The translations under genes were made by a program, and so were the position numbers. A stretch of DNA of 10,898 nt from Bacteroidota bacterium (GTDB lineage: Bacteria; Bacteroidota; Bacteroidia; Bacteroidales; VadinHA17), in NCBI GenBank assembly GCA_012838685.1, contig DUOU01000202.1, forward strand, positions 1 to 10,898, in the 5' to 3' direction. The notes under the pieces were generated by a model, which saw nothing but the letters and a program-made list of their open reading frames with translations, ran no database searches and had not been told where the DNA came from. This document shows, in pieces, positions 1-6,345 of this stretch (positions are counted from its first letter, which is position 1; each line of letters begins with the position of its first letter).

Positions 1-489
1 TGTGGAGACATAAACGCCCGAGGATTTACCCTGCAGCGCTTGCGCGAAGGTGACGGTTGCTGATTCAGCGAGTGACTCGGCTGTTACCACGGACACGGAA
101 CCGGTAATGTCTCTCTTGGCCTGTGTACCGTAACCAACAACTACAACTTCGTCGAGCTGTTGCACATCCTCAGCGAGAACAATGTTGATAGTTCTTTGGT
201 TGCCAACAACTACCTCCTGTGAAATGTATCCTATAAAGGAATACGAAAGAACGGAGCTGGTACTCGGAACTTCGATGGTATAATTACCATCAATATCGGT
301 GAGGACACCAATAGTTGTTCCCTGTACCACAACGCTTACACCGGGAAGACCGAAGTCAGTATTGTCTGTAACCTTACCAGATACGGATACCTGGGCCGAC
401 AGACTGAAACTGACCATTAATGCAAGCATCACCATACACAATGTTTTTAAGACAGTTTTAATGCCTTTTTGGTTAGTTGGTAATTTCAT
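1..489 (-). CDS. SusC/RagA-family TonB-dependent outer-membrane receptor, N-terminal part (3' end outside window)
   Basis: The reading frame is open from an ATG at 489 down to the window edge, giving 163 residues. Residues 1-32 form a signal peptide with a basic start, a hydrophobic core and a likely cut after SLSA. Residues about 34-107 match the carboxypeptidase-regulatory-like beta domain that precedes the plug in SusC proteins (VSGKVTD, GLPGVSVVVQGT, TDIDGNYTIEVP, LSYSFIGY). Then comes the SusC signature DEVVVVGYGTQ at 113-123, which includes the TonB-box region, and the start of the plug (ITGSVSVV, ALQGKSSGVYV). Such receptors import glycans or other large nutrients with a SusD lipoprotein, which would be expected just beyond position 1. 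The substrate cannot be told from this piece. No Shine-Dalgarno is seen, as usual in Bacteroidota. An internal ATG at residue 19 would spoil the signal peptide and is less likely. Confidence 0.95.
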   Translation of the reverse strand, partial: MKLPTNQKGIKTVLKTLCMVMLALMVSFSLSAQVSVSGKVTDNTDFGLPGVSVVVQGTTIGVLTDIDGNYTIEVPSTSSVLSYSFIGYISQEVVVGNQRTINIVLAEDVQQLDEVVVVGYGTQAKRDITGSVSVVTAESLAESATVTFAQALQGKSSGVYVST

Positions 490-531
490 AATCAATAAAT
501 ATGTTTAGGATTAAACAAAACACATGATAAG

Positions 532-562
532 CAAAGTGCCCACCATGTATTAAATTAACAAA
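532..562 (-). promoter_or_regulatory. Candidate promoter of the SusC-family gene
   Basis: On the minus strand a TTTG (562-559) is followed after 19 bases by GCACTTTG (539-532). The Bacteroidota consensus is TTTG, a 19-21 base spacer, then TAnnTTTG. The spacing and both TTTG cores fit, but the TA of the -7 box is GC here, so the match is partial. A start near 525 would give a leader of roughly 35 bases before the ATG at 489. The weak -7 box would fit a gene that needs an activator or an alternative sigma factor, which is inference. Confidence 0.35.
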
Positions 563-578
563 TTGTTTTTGTGGTTGG

Positions 579-604
579 GGGGAATCCCCGTGGGACTGTT
601 CCCC
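579..604. repeat. GC-rich nested inverted repeat upstream of the SusC-family gene
   Basis: On the plus strand, GGGGAATCCC (579-588) pairs with GGGA (592-595) plus TTCCCC (599-604). The loop is CGT and there is a three-base bulge CTG, giving ten base pairs in all. It stands out in a very AT-rich spacer and lies about 17 bases upstream of the candidate -33 box. No T-run follows on either strand, so it is not a standard terminator. An operator or activator site is possible. Confidence 0.45.
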
Positions 605-1081
605 ATGATAGTGGTTAAAATCTGGCTTACGTCATAGGCATTGAGATTTAAGTTTTTAGTTAATATTGATTTATTCATTTATTTCTACATATTGCCATTT
701 CACGATATAGGGTAAAAATGGAGCATCATTTGAAGTGACAATATAAATATTTTTTAACATTAAACATAACTTCATTTCAAAAAAAATTTAACAAAAAATT
801 ATTATAATTCAATGGTATTATTAATTCCTTGAACATCTGAGTATTATAACAAGAATATCAAAACATTCAGTTGCCCAATTAATAAAAAAATTAACATTTA
901 AAAGTGGATAAATCAAATATAATTTGATCTTGTGCTTGATTAAAAAGGCGTTTTTTAACATTTGTCCCCAGACAACAAGGTTTATATCGTTATAAATTAA
1001 CGGTACATCGGGGGAAGATAAACGGGCAGATACGATACCCTGATTTTTTTCTCCGACAATATGGCCCAAAAGCGGGCATAA

Positions 1082-2470
1082 CTACTCTCTTTCCGGATAA
1101 ACAACCCTGACATGGTGCATATTTGAGAGCATCCTTTTGAAAACACTTTTTATGTCCGACATATCTTTATAGGTGAGGGGAACTTCGGAGTATTGGCCAT
1201 CCTGCTCCTGCATAAAAATGATTTTCTCCACTAAATTGTCGATACTTGTTTCCGAGAAATCGGTCAAGCTCCGGGATGCCGCCTCAACGGAATCCGCCAT
1301 CATCACTATGGCTGTCTCTTTTGAAAAGGGTTTTGGGCCCGGATATGTGAAATCCTTTTCTTCCGGCCTTACGCCATATTTGTCCATATATCTTTTGTAA
1401 AAAAAGTATGCTACGCTTGTGCCATGATGCGTTGAAATAAAATCAATTACCTCTCGCGGAAGCTTGTAGTTTTTACCGAGAACCACCCCTTTTTTGACGT
1501 GACTTATTATAATTGACGCGCTCTCCTGTGGATCCAAATCGTCATGCGGACTGTTATCGTCTGTTTGGTTCTCGGTAAAATAATTTGAACCGGCAATCTT
1601 GCCTATGTCGTGGTAAAGCGCTCCCGCCCTCACCAACATAGTGTTCGCGCCAATTTCCCTGGCGGCCTCTTCGGCCAGATTGGCCACCTGCATGGAATGG
1701 TGGAAGGTTCCGGGAGCTTCGTCGGCCAGTTTCCTCAACAAGGGTTGCGCCTTATCCGATAAGCTCAACAAAGTGGCGTCAGATATCATCAAAAAATATT
1801 TCTCGAAAAGGGAGATCAATGGATAGCAGAGCAATAAGAGCGCTCCATTAACGGCAAATATCGAAAAATCGGACAAAAACAAACTTTCGGGATCAAAGAT
1901 GAGTGAAATTCCTGAATAGACAAGCCAATAGTTTAATATCACGACAACCGATGTAAAAAGAATCCTTGTTTTCCTGTAAATATGGTCTGAAACGAATATT
2001 GACATCATGCCCACAATAAAGTTGATCAAGATAAAACCGTAAGGATCGGGAACAACCATACCTAAAAGCATCAACTCTATGATTAAGGTGAAAAAGGCGG
2101 TCCTGGCATCAAAAAACGTTCTGATTACCAGTGGAATAATGGCTATAGGTATAATGTATACAAACCGATCGTCAGAGGTTAAGACCACCACCTTTGTGAT
2201 CACCAGGAACGAAACTATGGCCAACAGAATAAAAAACACCTTGTAAGGGATCTGCAAGAGTCCGCTCCGAAATTGGTATATATAGAAAAAGAGAACCAAA
2301 TAACACGACAATGTGATGATCGTGGTCCCGACCACTTCACTTCCGCTTTTTTCTGTTCCATATACAATTATTATAACGGACAATAGAACCGCGAAGACAA
2401 ACAGCAAAAAACTTTTAACACTTTTTTTCAATCTGGGAAGTCCCAGAAAACCTCTTTTTAATGGTGCCAT
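1082..2470 (-). CDS. 7TM-HD family phosphohydrolase (PgpH-like), lacking the extracellular HDED sensor domain
   Basis: This 462-residue membrane protein is a likely cyclic-di-AMP phosphodiesterase of the PgpH type. Eight hydrophobic segments are visible at about 20-37, 49-66, 77-97, 103-119, 123-142, 145-160, 169-192 and 201-226: the N-terminal anchor plus the seven-helix block. The cytosolic HD domain follows, with metal-binding candidates H257/H258 (FHHSM), H287-D288 (YHDIGK), H324, H348/H349 (THHG) and D393 (MADSVEA). The HD core and the motif IPLVIRTFFDART are typical of Bacteroidota members. Those are usually near 680-700 residues because an extracellular 7TMR-HDED domain of roughly 250-300 residues sits between the first helix and the rest. 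Here only about 11 residues (38-48) join them. The ATG lies 27 bases after the dnaX stop, so the missing part is not encoded upstream; dnaX and this gene probably share a transcript. Family call is firm; the substrate is inferred from the family. Confidence 0.93.
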   Translation of the reverse strand: MAPLKRGFLGLPRLKKSVKSFLLFVFAVLLSVIIIVYGTEKSGSEVVGTTIITLSCYLVLFFYIYQFRSGLLQIPYKVFFILLAIVSFLVITKVVVLTSDDRFVYIIPIAIIPLVIRTFFDARTAFFTLIIELMLLGMVVPDPYGFILINFIVGMMSIFVSDHIYRKTRILFTSVVVILNYWLVYSGISLIFDPESLFLSDFSIFAVNGALLLLCYPLISLFEKYFLMISDATLLSLSDKAQPLLRKLADEAPGTFHHSMQVANLAEEAAREIGANTMLVRAGALYHDIGKIAGSNYFTENQTDDNSPHDDLDPQESASIIISHVKKGVVLGKNYKLPREVIDFISTHHGTSVAYFFYKRYMDKYGVRPEEKDFTYPGPKPFSKETAIVMMADSVEAASRSLTDFSETSIDNLVEKIIFMQEQDGQYSEVPLTYKDMSDIKSVFKRMLSNMHHVRVVYPERE

Positions 2471-2497
2471 GAAACATTGAAAGTTTAATAACCAAAA

Positions 2498-4246
2498 TCA
2501 TATAGTTAAGTGGAATTCCCTGATAAACTCCTTTATATTGGGGTATCGCGATTGAAAGAACTGAAGTTTCTGCGTGTCGGAGTAGATGATCTCCTTTTTT
2601 TCGGTACTTTCAACTTCAACAACCAATTCAATACCATTGTTTCCGCCTCTTTGGTTTATAATCGCCAATAATTTCTGTTTGTAGTTGTTCACGAACAGAT
2701 CTCTCTGATCGCTGTTGCTGAATTCGAAAAAAATTGTTTTCTTGTTTTCATCGTACCGGGGCACTACTGTTTTCATCATAGAGGAAAATCTTGGCCCATC
2801 ACTTGAATATCTTTCAACAAAATCGGCCCACAACGATAGAAAAGCCGCTTTATCCATAGGTTTTGAACCGCCGGTTTGGCTTGGGGAGTCTTCAGGCTTA
2901 AAAGATTGGTCTCCACTTTTCGCGCTGTTGGCTTTGGCCGTAGCTTTTATCGCATCCTTAATGGAAAGGGATCGCTGGTTTTCCTTTGTTTTGCCTATAT
3001 CCATTGAAGGCGATTTTACCGAAGCAGCAATTTTTTCCGTTTTCCCCGCGGGTTCCGGCTTTGTCTTGTATATCTGTTTATCTGGTGTTGGATCTTCCAC
3101 CTCCTGTTGTTGGACAGCCGTTACTTCAGGATTTTTTTTTTCACTGTTCAAGTCGCCGAAAACTGAGCACATTTTGATCAGGGCCAGTTCAATGTGCAAC
3201 CTGGGACTTTTTGAGTTTTTGTAAGATATATCATAATCGCTGCCTATATCCAAAACCCTTAGCAAAAGATCAACAGGCAACAGAGCCGCCTGTTCGGCGT
3301 AACGCAGGCGAACCGCGGGAGTTGTCTCCAGTAACGTCAAGGTTGATTTGTCCTTGCTGACCAGAAGATCCCTGAAGTGGTTGTTCAAACCCAGAAGAAA
3401 GTTATAGCCATCAAATCCCTTTTCGACCACTTCGTTGACCGTTAGCAACACGGAAGAGATATCTGAGTTAAAAATGGCGTTGGTTATCTTGAAGTAGTAC
3501 TCATAATCCAGTACATTGAGGTTTTCTATGGCGTTCCTGTATGAAATGGATTTACCGCAAAGACTCACCAGTTGGTCAAAAATTGACAAGGCGTCGCGCA
3601 TGGCCCCATCCGCTTTTTGAGCGATAATATGCAGAGCCTCATCCTCAAAACTGACCGACTCCTTTTCGGCTACATGTTTAAGCTGATATATTATATCTTC
3701 AACCCTTATCCTCTTAAAATCGAATATCTGGCAACGCGAGAGTATCGTGGGTATTATTTTATGCTTCTCGGTCGTGGCCAGAATAAAAATGGCATGTGGT
3801 GGCGGCTCTTCAAGAGTTTTGAGAAACGCGTTGAACGCCGAAAGTGTGAGCATATGCACCTCATCAATAATGTAAATGCTGTATTTGCCAATTTGGGGAG
3901 GGATTCGGACCTGGTCGTTCAAGCTTCTGATATCTTCTACTTTATTGTTGGAGGCGGCATCAAGTTCATGGATATTGAACGATCTTGATGAGTTGAACGA
4001 TTCGCATGATTCACATTGGTCGCACGCTTCGGAATCGGCTGATATGTTCCCGCAATTGATGGTCTTGGCGAAAATCCTCGCACAGGTTGTTTTTCCAACA
4101 CCCCTTGGCCCACAAAAAAGATAGGCTTGCGCCAGATGTTTCCTGGCTATCGCGTTTTTCAGGGTATTTGTGATCGTATCCTGGCCAACAACCATACCAA
4201 ATGATGAGGGCCTATATTTTCTCGCCGATACAATAAAATTATCCAT
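2498..4246 (-). CDS. dnaX: DNA polymerase III subunit gamma/tau
   Basis: This is the ATPase of the clamp loader, which puts the sliding clamp on DNA and, in its long tau form, ties polymerase to helicase. Visible parts of the 582 residues are: N-terminus FIVSARKYRP; Walker A GPRGVGKT (46-53); zinc-binding cysteines C65, C75, C78 and C81; Walker B DEVH (128-131); sensor 1 ATTE (157-160); and SRC with the arginine finger R171. Domain III reaches about residue 365. A polar Lys/Pro/Ser-rich linker follows (about 366-465), then a C-terminal domain (466-582, ending in KEFIREFHL) of the Bacteroidota kind. Codons 369-372 contain ten consecutive A (see the separate entry). The ATG at 4246 is preceded by AGAGAGATAG, a weak ribosome-binding site. 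The gene is divergent from rpsF, and the 7TM-HD gene follows it. Start and identity are secure. Confidence 0.97.
   Translation of the reverse strand: MDNFIVSARKYRPSSFGMVVGQDTITNTLKNAIARKHLAQAYLFCGPRGVGKTTCARIFAKTINCGNISADSEACDQCESCESFNSSRSFNIHELDAASNNKVEDIRSLNDQVRIPPQIGKYSIYIIDEVHMLTLSAFNAFLKTLEEPPPHAIFILATTEKHKIIPTILSRCQIFDFKRIRVEDIIYQLKHVAEKESVSFEDEALHIIAQKADGAMRDALSIFDQLVSLCGKSISYRNAIENLNVLDYEYYFKITNAIFNSDISSVLLTVNEVVEKGFDGYNFLLGLNNHFRDLLVSKDKSTLTLLETTPAVRLRYAEQAALLPVDLLLRVLDIGSDYDISYKNSKSPRLHIELALIKMCSVFGDLNSEKKNPEVTAVQQQEVEDPTPDKQIYKTKPEPAGKTEKIAASVKSPSMDIGKTKENQRSLSIKDAIKATAKANSAKSGDQSFKPEDSPSQTGGSKPMDKAAFLSLWADFVERYSSDGPRFSSMMKTVVPRYDENKKTIFFEFSNSDQRDLFVNNYKQKLLAIINQRGGNNGIELVVEVESTEKKEIIYSDTQKLQFFQSRYPNIKEFIREFHLTI
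3132..3141 (-). promoter_or_regulatory. dnaX: Candidate slippage (programmed frameshift) site in dnaX: run of ten A
   Basis: The coding strand reads GAA AAA AAA AAT CCT at codons 369-373, with ten A in a row. It lies just after the clamp-loader domain III and at the start of the linker. With one A more, the frame becomes GAA AAA AAA AAA TCC TGA, a 373-residue product. With one A fewer, it becomes GAA AAA AAA ATC CTG AAG TAA, a 374-residue product. Both resemble a gamma subunit. Thermus dnaX makes gamma by transcriptional slippage on a run of A, and Escherichia coli by ribosomal frameshifting on A AAA AAG; use here is inferred. Confidence 0.55.
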
Positions 4247-4267
4247 CTATCTCTCTTTATAACCCGA

Positions 4268-4275
4268 CAAATATA
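4268..4275 (-). promoter_or_regulatory. Candidate -7 box of the dnaX promoter
   Basis: On the minus strand TATATTTG (4275-4268) matches the Bacteroidota -7 consensus TAnnTTTG exactly. The nearest upstream TTTG (4305-4302) is 26 bases away, longer than the usual 19-21, so the -33 element is doubtful. Transcription would start near 4261, leaving a leader of about 15 bases that contains AAAGAGAG. Confidence 0.4.
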
Positions 4276-4297
4276 GTATAAATAAATTGCCATCCTA

Positions 4298-4327
4298 TTT
4301 GCAAAATCGGAAATATTAGTATCTTTG
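4298..4327 (+). promoter_or_regulatory. Promoter of the rpsF-rpsR-rplI operon
   Basis: TTTG at 4298-4301 and TATCTTTG at 4320-4327 are separated by 18 bases. This matches the Bacteroidota major-sigma consensus (TTTG, about 19-21 bases, TAnnTTTG) well. Transcription would begin near 4333, about 33 bases before the rpsF ATG. The -33 element lies inside the palindrome TTTGCAAA (4298-4305), so the same bases present a TTTG to the divergent dnaX direction. Confidence 0.7.
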
Positions 4328-4365
4328 CGACCCAAATTATTAATCAACAACAAAAGTAAAATTTT

Positions 4366-4716
4366 ATGTTAAATCAGTACGAGACCGTTTTCATTGCTAC
4401 TCCCGTTTTGTCTGAGATCCAGATGAAGGAAACGGTACAAAAATTCAAGATGATCATCACCGACAATGGAGGCGAGATCGTTCACGAAGAGAACTGGGGC
4501 CTGAGAAAATTGGCCTATCCTATCCAGAAAAAGTCTACCGGCTTTTATTATCTTATTGAATTCAAAGCAGAAGGCGCGCTCATCGAACAGTTGGAAGTAC
4601 AATACCGTCGCGATGAAAGAATTATCAGGTTCCTGACATTTAAGATGGAAAAAGCAGCTGTTGAATACGCAGAAAAAAAGAGAAGACAGAGAGAATCTAA
4701 AACAGTGGAGAACTAA
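4366..4716 (+). CDS. rpsF: Small-subunit ribosomal protein bS6
   Basis: The 116-residue product is ribosomal protein S6, which pairs with S18 on the platform of the 30S subunit. Recognisable features are the opening NQYETVFIATPVLS, the central GGEIVHEENWGLRKLAYPIQKKSTGFYYLIEF, and YRRDERIIRFLTFK near residues 79-92, the conserved beta-strand region. A charged tail (KKRRQRES) follows. Its length is near the usual 100-120 for the phylum. The upstream leader is A-rich with no Shine-Dalgarno, as is usual here. It is the first gene of a three-gene operon and is followed 3 bases after its stop by rpsR. In Flavobacterium ribosomes S6, S18 and S21 hold the end of 16S rRNA and hide the anti-Shine-Dalgarno, which gives this gene pair a regulatory role in the phylum (established for that genus, inferred here). 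Confidence 0.98.
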   Translation: MLNQYETVFIATPVLSEIQMKETVQKFKMIITDNGGEIVHEENWGLRKLAYPIQKKSTGFYYLIEFKAEGALIEQLEVQYRRDERIIRFLTFKMEKAAVEYAEKKRRQRESKTVEN

Positions 4717-4719
4717 ACA

Positions 4720-4989
4720 ATGGCACAGAACGAATCAGAAATAAGATATTTGACCCCTATGTCGGTCGATATAAAGAGAAAGAAATACTGCCGCTTCAAA
4801 AAAAGCAGAATTAAATATATTGATTACAAGGATCCTGAGTTTCTGAAGAAATTCCTGAACGATCAGGGCAAAATTCTTCCAAGACGACTTACAGGTACTT
4901 CCTTGAAATACCAAAGGAAAGTGGCTACTGCCGTAAAGAGGGCGCGTCATTTGGCACTTCTTCCTTATGTTACTGACTTACTTAAATAA
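4720..4989 (+). CDS. rpsR: Small-subunit ribosomal protein bS18
   Basis: The 89-residue product is ribosomal protein S18, the partner of S6 on the 30S platform. The family core is plain: KKYCRFKKSRIKYIDYKDPEFL, then LPRRLTGTSLKYQRKVATAVKRARHLALLPY at about 53-83, which includes the RNA-binding basic helix. The start ATG lies 3 bases after the rpsF stop, so the two are probably translated together. The weak GTGGAGAAC inside the rpsF end is the only possible ribosome-binding sequence. ssb, which separates these genes in many other phyla, is absent. The stop codon TAA overlaps the Shine-Dalgarno sequence of rplI. Nothing odd is seen in the protein. Confidence 0.98.
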   Translation: MAQNESEIRYLTPMSVDIKRKKYCRFKKSRIKYIDYKDPEFLKKFLNDQGKILPRRLTGTSLKYQRKVATAVKRARHLALLPYVTDLLK

Positions 4990-4995
4990 AGGAGG
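4988..4995 (+). promoter_or_regulatory. Strong Shine-Dalgarno sequence of rplI
   Basis: AAAGGAGG (4988-4995) ends six bases before the rplI ATG at 5002, the best spacing, and overlaps the rpsR stop codon TAA (4987-4989). It could pair fully with the usual 16S rRNA tail. The other genes in this window lack such a site, as is normal in Bacteroidota, so this one stands out. Confidence 0.8.
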
Positions 4996-5001
4996 ATAAC
5001 C

Positions 5002-5448
5002 ATGGAAATTATATTACTGCAAGATGTAAAGAAACTGGGCCAGAAAGATGATCTGGTAAAGGTAAAGGATGGCTACGGAAGGAATTTTCTGATTCCACAG
5101 GGATATGCCGTGGCGGCCACACCCTCCGCGAAAAGAATGCATGAGGAGAATCTGAAGCAGAGGGCCCACAAGGAAGAAAAAATCAAGGCTGACGCCCTTG
5201 AAACCGCCGCCAAGATGGAGGGCTTGAAACTCACCATTGGCGCGAAAACAAGCGCATCAGGAAAGATATTCGGCTCCGTAAACAACATACAAATAGCGGA
5301 AGCTTTGGCCGAAAAGGGATTTGAAATTGACAGGAAACACATCTCACTGCCCGATGAACAGGTAAAAGAGATCGGCAGTTTCATCGCCACCGTTAAGTTG
5401 CACAGAGAGGTCAAAGTTGATATAGAGTGTGAAATTATAGCTGAATAA
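5002..5448 (+). CDS. rplI: Large-subunit ribosomal protein bL9
   Basis: The 148-residue product is ribosomal protein L9, which binds 23S rRNA near the L1 stalk and helps keep the reading frame. The N-terminal rRNA-binding domain shows MEIILLQDVKKLGQKDDLVKVKDGYGRNFLIPQGYAV, with the family signature in the GYGRNFLIP region (24-32). A long charged connecting helix follows (about 41-75, rich in K, E and A). The C-terminal domain has the conserved GKIFGSVNNIQIAEAL (87-102) and ends in HREVKVDIECEIIAE. The length is normal. It is the last gene of the rpsF operon, begins 12 bases after the rpsR stop behind a full Shine-Dalgarno, and is followed by a clear terminator. Confidence 0.98.
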   Translation: MEIILLQDVKKLGQKDDLVKVKDGYGRNFLIPQGYAVAATPSAKRMHEENLKQRAHKEEKIKADALETAAKMEGLKLTIGAKTSASGKIFGSVNNIQIAEALAEKGFEIDRKHISLPDEQVKEIGSFIATVKLHREVKVDIECEIIAE

Positions 5449-5468
5449 TTTTATTGCCAACCAAATAT

Positions 5469-5509
5469 AAAGAGGCTGCCCATTTGAGACAGCCTCTTTT
5501 ATTTTGTCA
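5469..5509 (+). terminator. Intrinsic terminator of the rpsF-rpsR-rplI operon
   Basis: AAAGAGGCTG (5469-5478) and CAGCCTCTTT (5490-5499) form a perfect ten-base-pair stem with an 11-base loop. It is followed by TTTTATTTT, which overlaps the stem end. It lies 21 bases after the rplI stop. Read on the minus strand, the same stem is followed by TTATATTTGG, so it may also stop the convergent lipoprotein gene, less efficiently. Confidence 0.9.
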
Positions 5510-5520
5510 AAAAGTAACTC

Positions 5521-6288
5521 CTATTCAACAATTGTAGATACCTCGCTCAACGATTTCCTGGATGAAGCGCCGGTTACCCCATCAGCTGTCATATCAATCG
5601 AGGCATCGGGGGTTCCGACAATCAATACAGCAATTATGGACATATTATCGGGAACTCCCAACAGAGTCCTGTTTTCAGGGGAATTAAGCTCTCTTACCCC
5701 TCCCGCCACAATTTTAACACCATAACCGATAGCTCTTGCCGCTGTCACCATATTTCCGCACGCCAATCCGGCAGCGAACTGGTTGCCATCGGTACAGGCT
5801 ACGGCTATTGCCGCCGGAGCATCGGCAAACCCGGCTTTTGGATGGGTTGTTGAAGATGGAGGCAAAAGTGAAGTATTGCCGGCAGGATTGACAGCACTGG
5901 GGGGAGCGGGCGTTGAAGTTCCCTGGGGAGGAGCAGGTGTTGAAGATCCCTGAGGAGGAGCAGGCACTGAAGCTCCCGGAGGGGGACCCATCCTCATACT
6001 CCCGGCCAACTCCTTGATAATAGATTGATCGATTATCGCGGAGAAATGCCATGGTTGCATGTTCATACCACTTGACGCGTTCCTCCCGGCGTCCATAATC
6101 ATGTTGATATCTTCCAATGGAACCGGATCGTCACTAAAATATTGCGTTGTCCTGGTTTCTGTCAAGATTTCCATTGTAAACTCCTTGCCATGGTCAACTG
6201 GAACTGCCTCATTGGCGGCCTCCCCCCCACATCCAAAAAGTAATGGGGCAAGAAAGCCCAAAATCCAAAAATTAATTGATTTTTTCAT
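5521..6288 (-). CDS. Nitroreductase-fold lipoprotein with a proline-rich repeat insertion
   Basis: The 255-residue product starts with a lipoprotein signal peptide (MKKSINFW..., lipobox LFGC, Cys20), so it should be exported and lipid-anchored. After a short linker it shows nitroreductase-family motifs: RTTQYF with R46 (the usual phosphate-binding RxSxRxF region), NASSGMNMQPWHF (70-82), FADAPAAIAVA (about 154-164), GLACGNMVTAARAIGYG (174-190) and LGVPDNMSIIAVLIVGTPD. These enzymes bind FMN and pass electrons from NAD(P)H to nitro compounds, quinones or other acceptors. Here FMN and the electron donor would have to be found outside the cytoplasm. Between the PWHF strand and FADAP sits a Pro/Gly/Ser/Thr-rich stretch (about 101-145) with three repeats. 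I chose ATG at 6288 (MKK); a GTG six bases upstream is possible. It begins 57 bases after the lptD stop, probably on the same transcript. The family is clear; activity and substrate are unknown. Confidence 0.85.
   Translation of the reverse strand: MKKSINFWILGFLAPLLFGCGGEAANEAVPVDHGKEFTMEILTETRTTQYFSDDPVPLEDINMIMDAGRNASSGMNMQPWHFSAIIDQSIIKELAGSMRMGPPPGASVPAPPQGSSTPAPPQGTSTPAPPSAVNPAGNTSLLPPSSTTHPKAGFADAPAAIAVACTDGNQFAAGLACGNMVTAARAIGYGVKIVAGGVRELNSPENRTLLGVPDNMSIIAVLIVGTPDASIDMTADGVTGASSRKSLSEVSTIVE
5900..5980. repeat. Three tandem 27-base repeats in the nitroreductase lipoprotein gene
   Basis: Units at 5900-5926, 5927-5953 and 5954-5980 are imperfect copies of a 27-base sequence (plus strand, GGAGGAGCAGG...TGAAG...CCC). 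On the coding strand each gives nine residues of the kind (V/T)PAPPQG(S/T)S. The unit is a multiple of three, so copy-number change would keep the frame. The flanking GGGGGACCC and ACTGGGGG suggest decayed partial copies. Confidence 0.85.
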
Positions 6289-6345
6289 AGTCACTTATAT
6301 TTAAAAGATTGATAAAATTCATATCCTAAAATTTGATTATATAGA

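Larger units (their letters stand above)
490..1081. other. 592-base AT-rich spacer between the SusC-family gene and the 7TM-HD gene
   Basis: No credible gene is seen here. The spacer holds the candidate receptor promoter (532-562), the GC-rich hairpin (579-604) and two AT-rich inverted repeats. One is ATCAAAT-ata-ATTTGAT at 913-929. The other is TTAAAAA-ggcgt-TTTTTAA at 941-959. The latter two lie in the 3' flank of the 7TM-HD gene; the second could act as a weak transcription end, but its stem has no G-C pairs. A small hairpin (GCCC-aaaagc-GGGC, 1064-1077) directly follows the 7TM-HD stop and lacks a T-run. The 83-to-249-base reading frames seen here start with rare codons and resemble no family I know. 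Confidence 0.6.

Noticed and set aside
821..1069. An 82-residue minus-strand frame in the spacer after the 7TM-HD gene
   Set aside because: It starts with TTG, has no ribosome-binding site, turns into AT-driven low-complexity sequence in its second half, and resembles no family I know. It is most likely a chance frame.
1064..1077. Hairpin GCCC-aaaagc-GGGC right after the 7TM-HD stop as a terminator
   Set aside because: The stem is only four base pairs and no T-run follows on the minus strand.
2715..3224. A 169-residue plus-strand frame opposite dnaX
   Set aside because: It lies wholly within the dnaX linker and C-terminal region on the other strand, and the dnaX reading is backed by conserved domains. 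It is a shadow frame.
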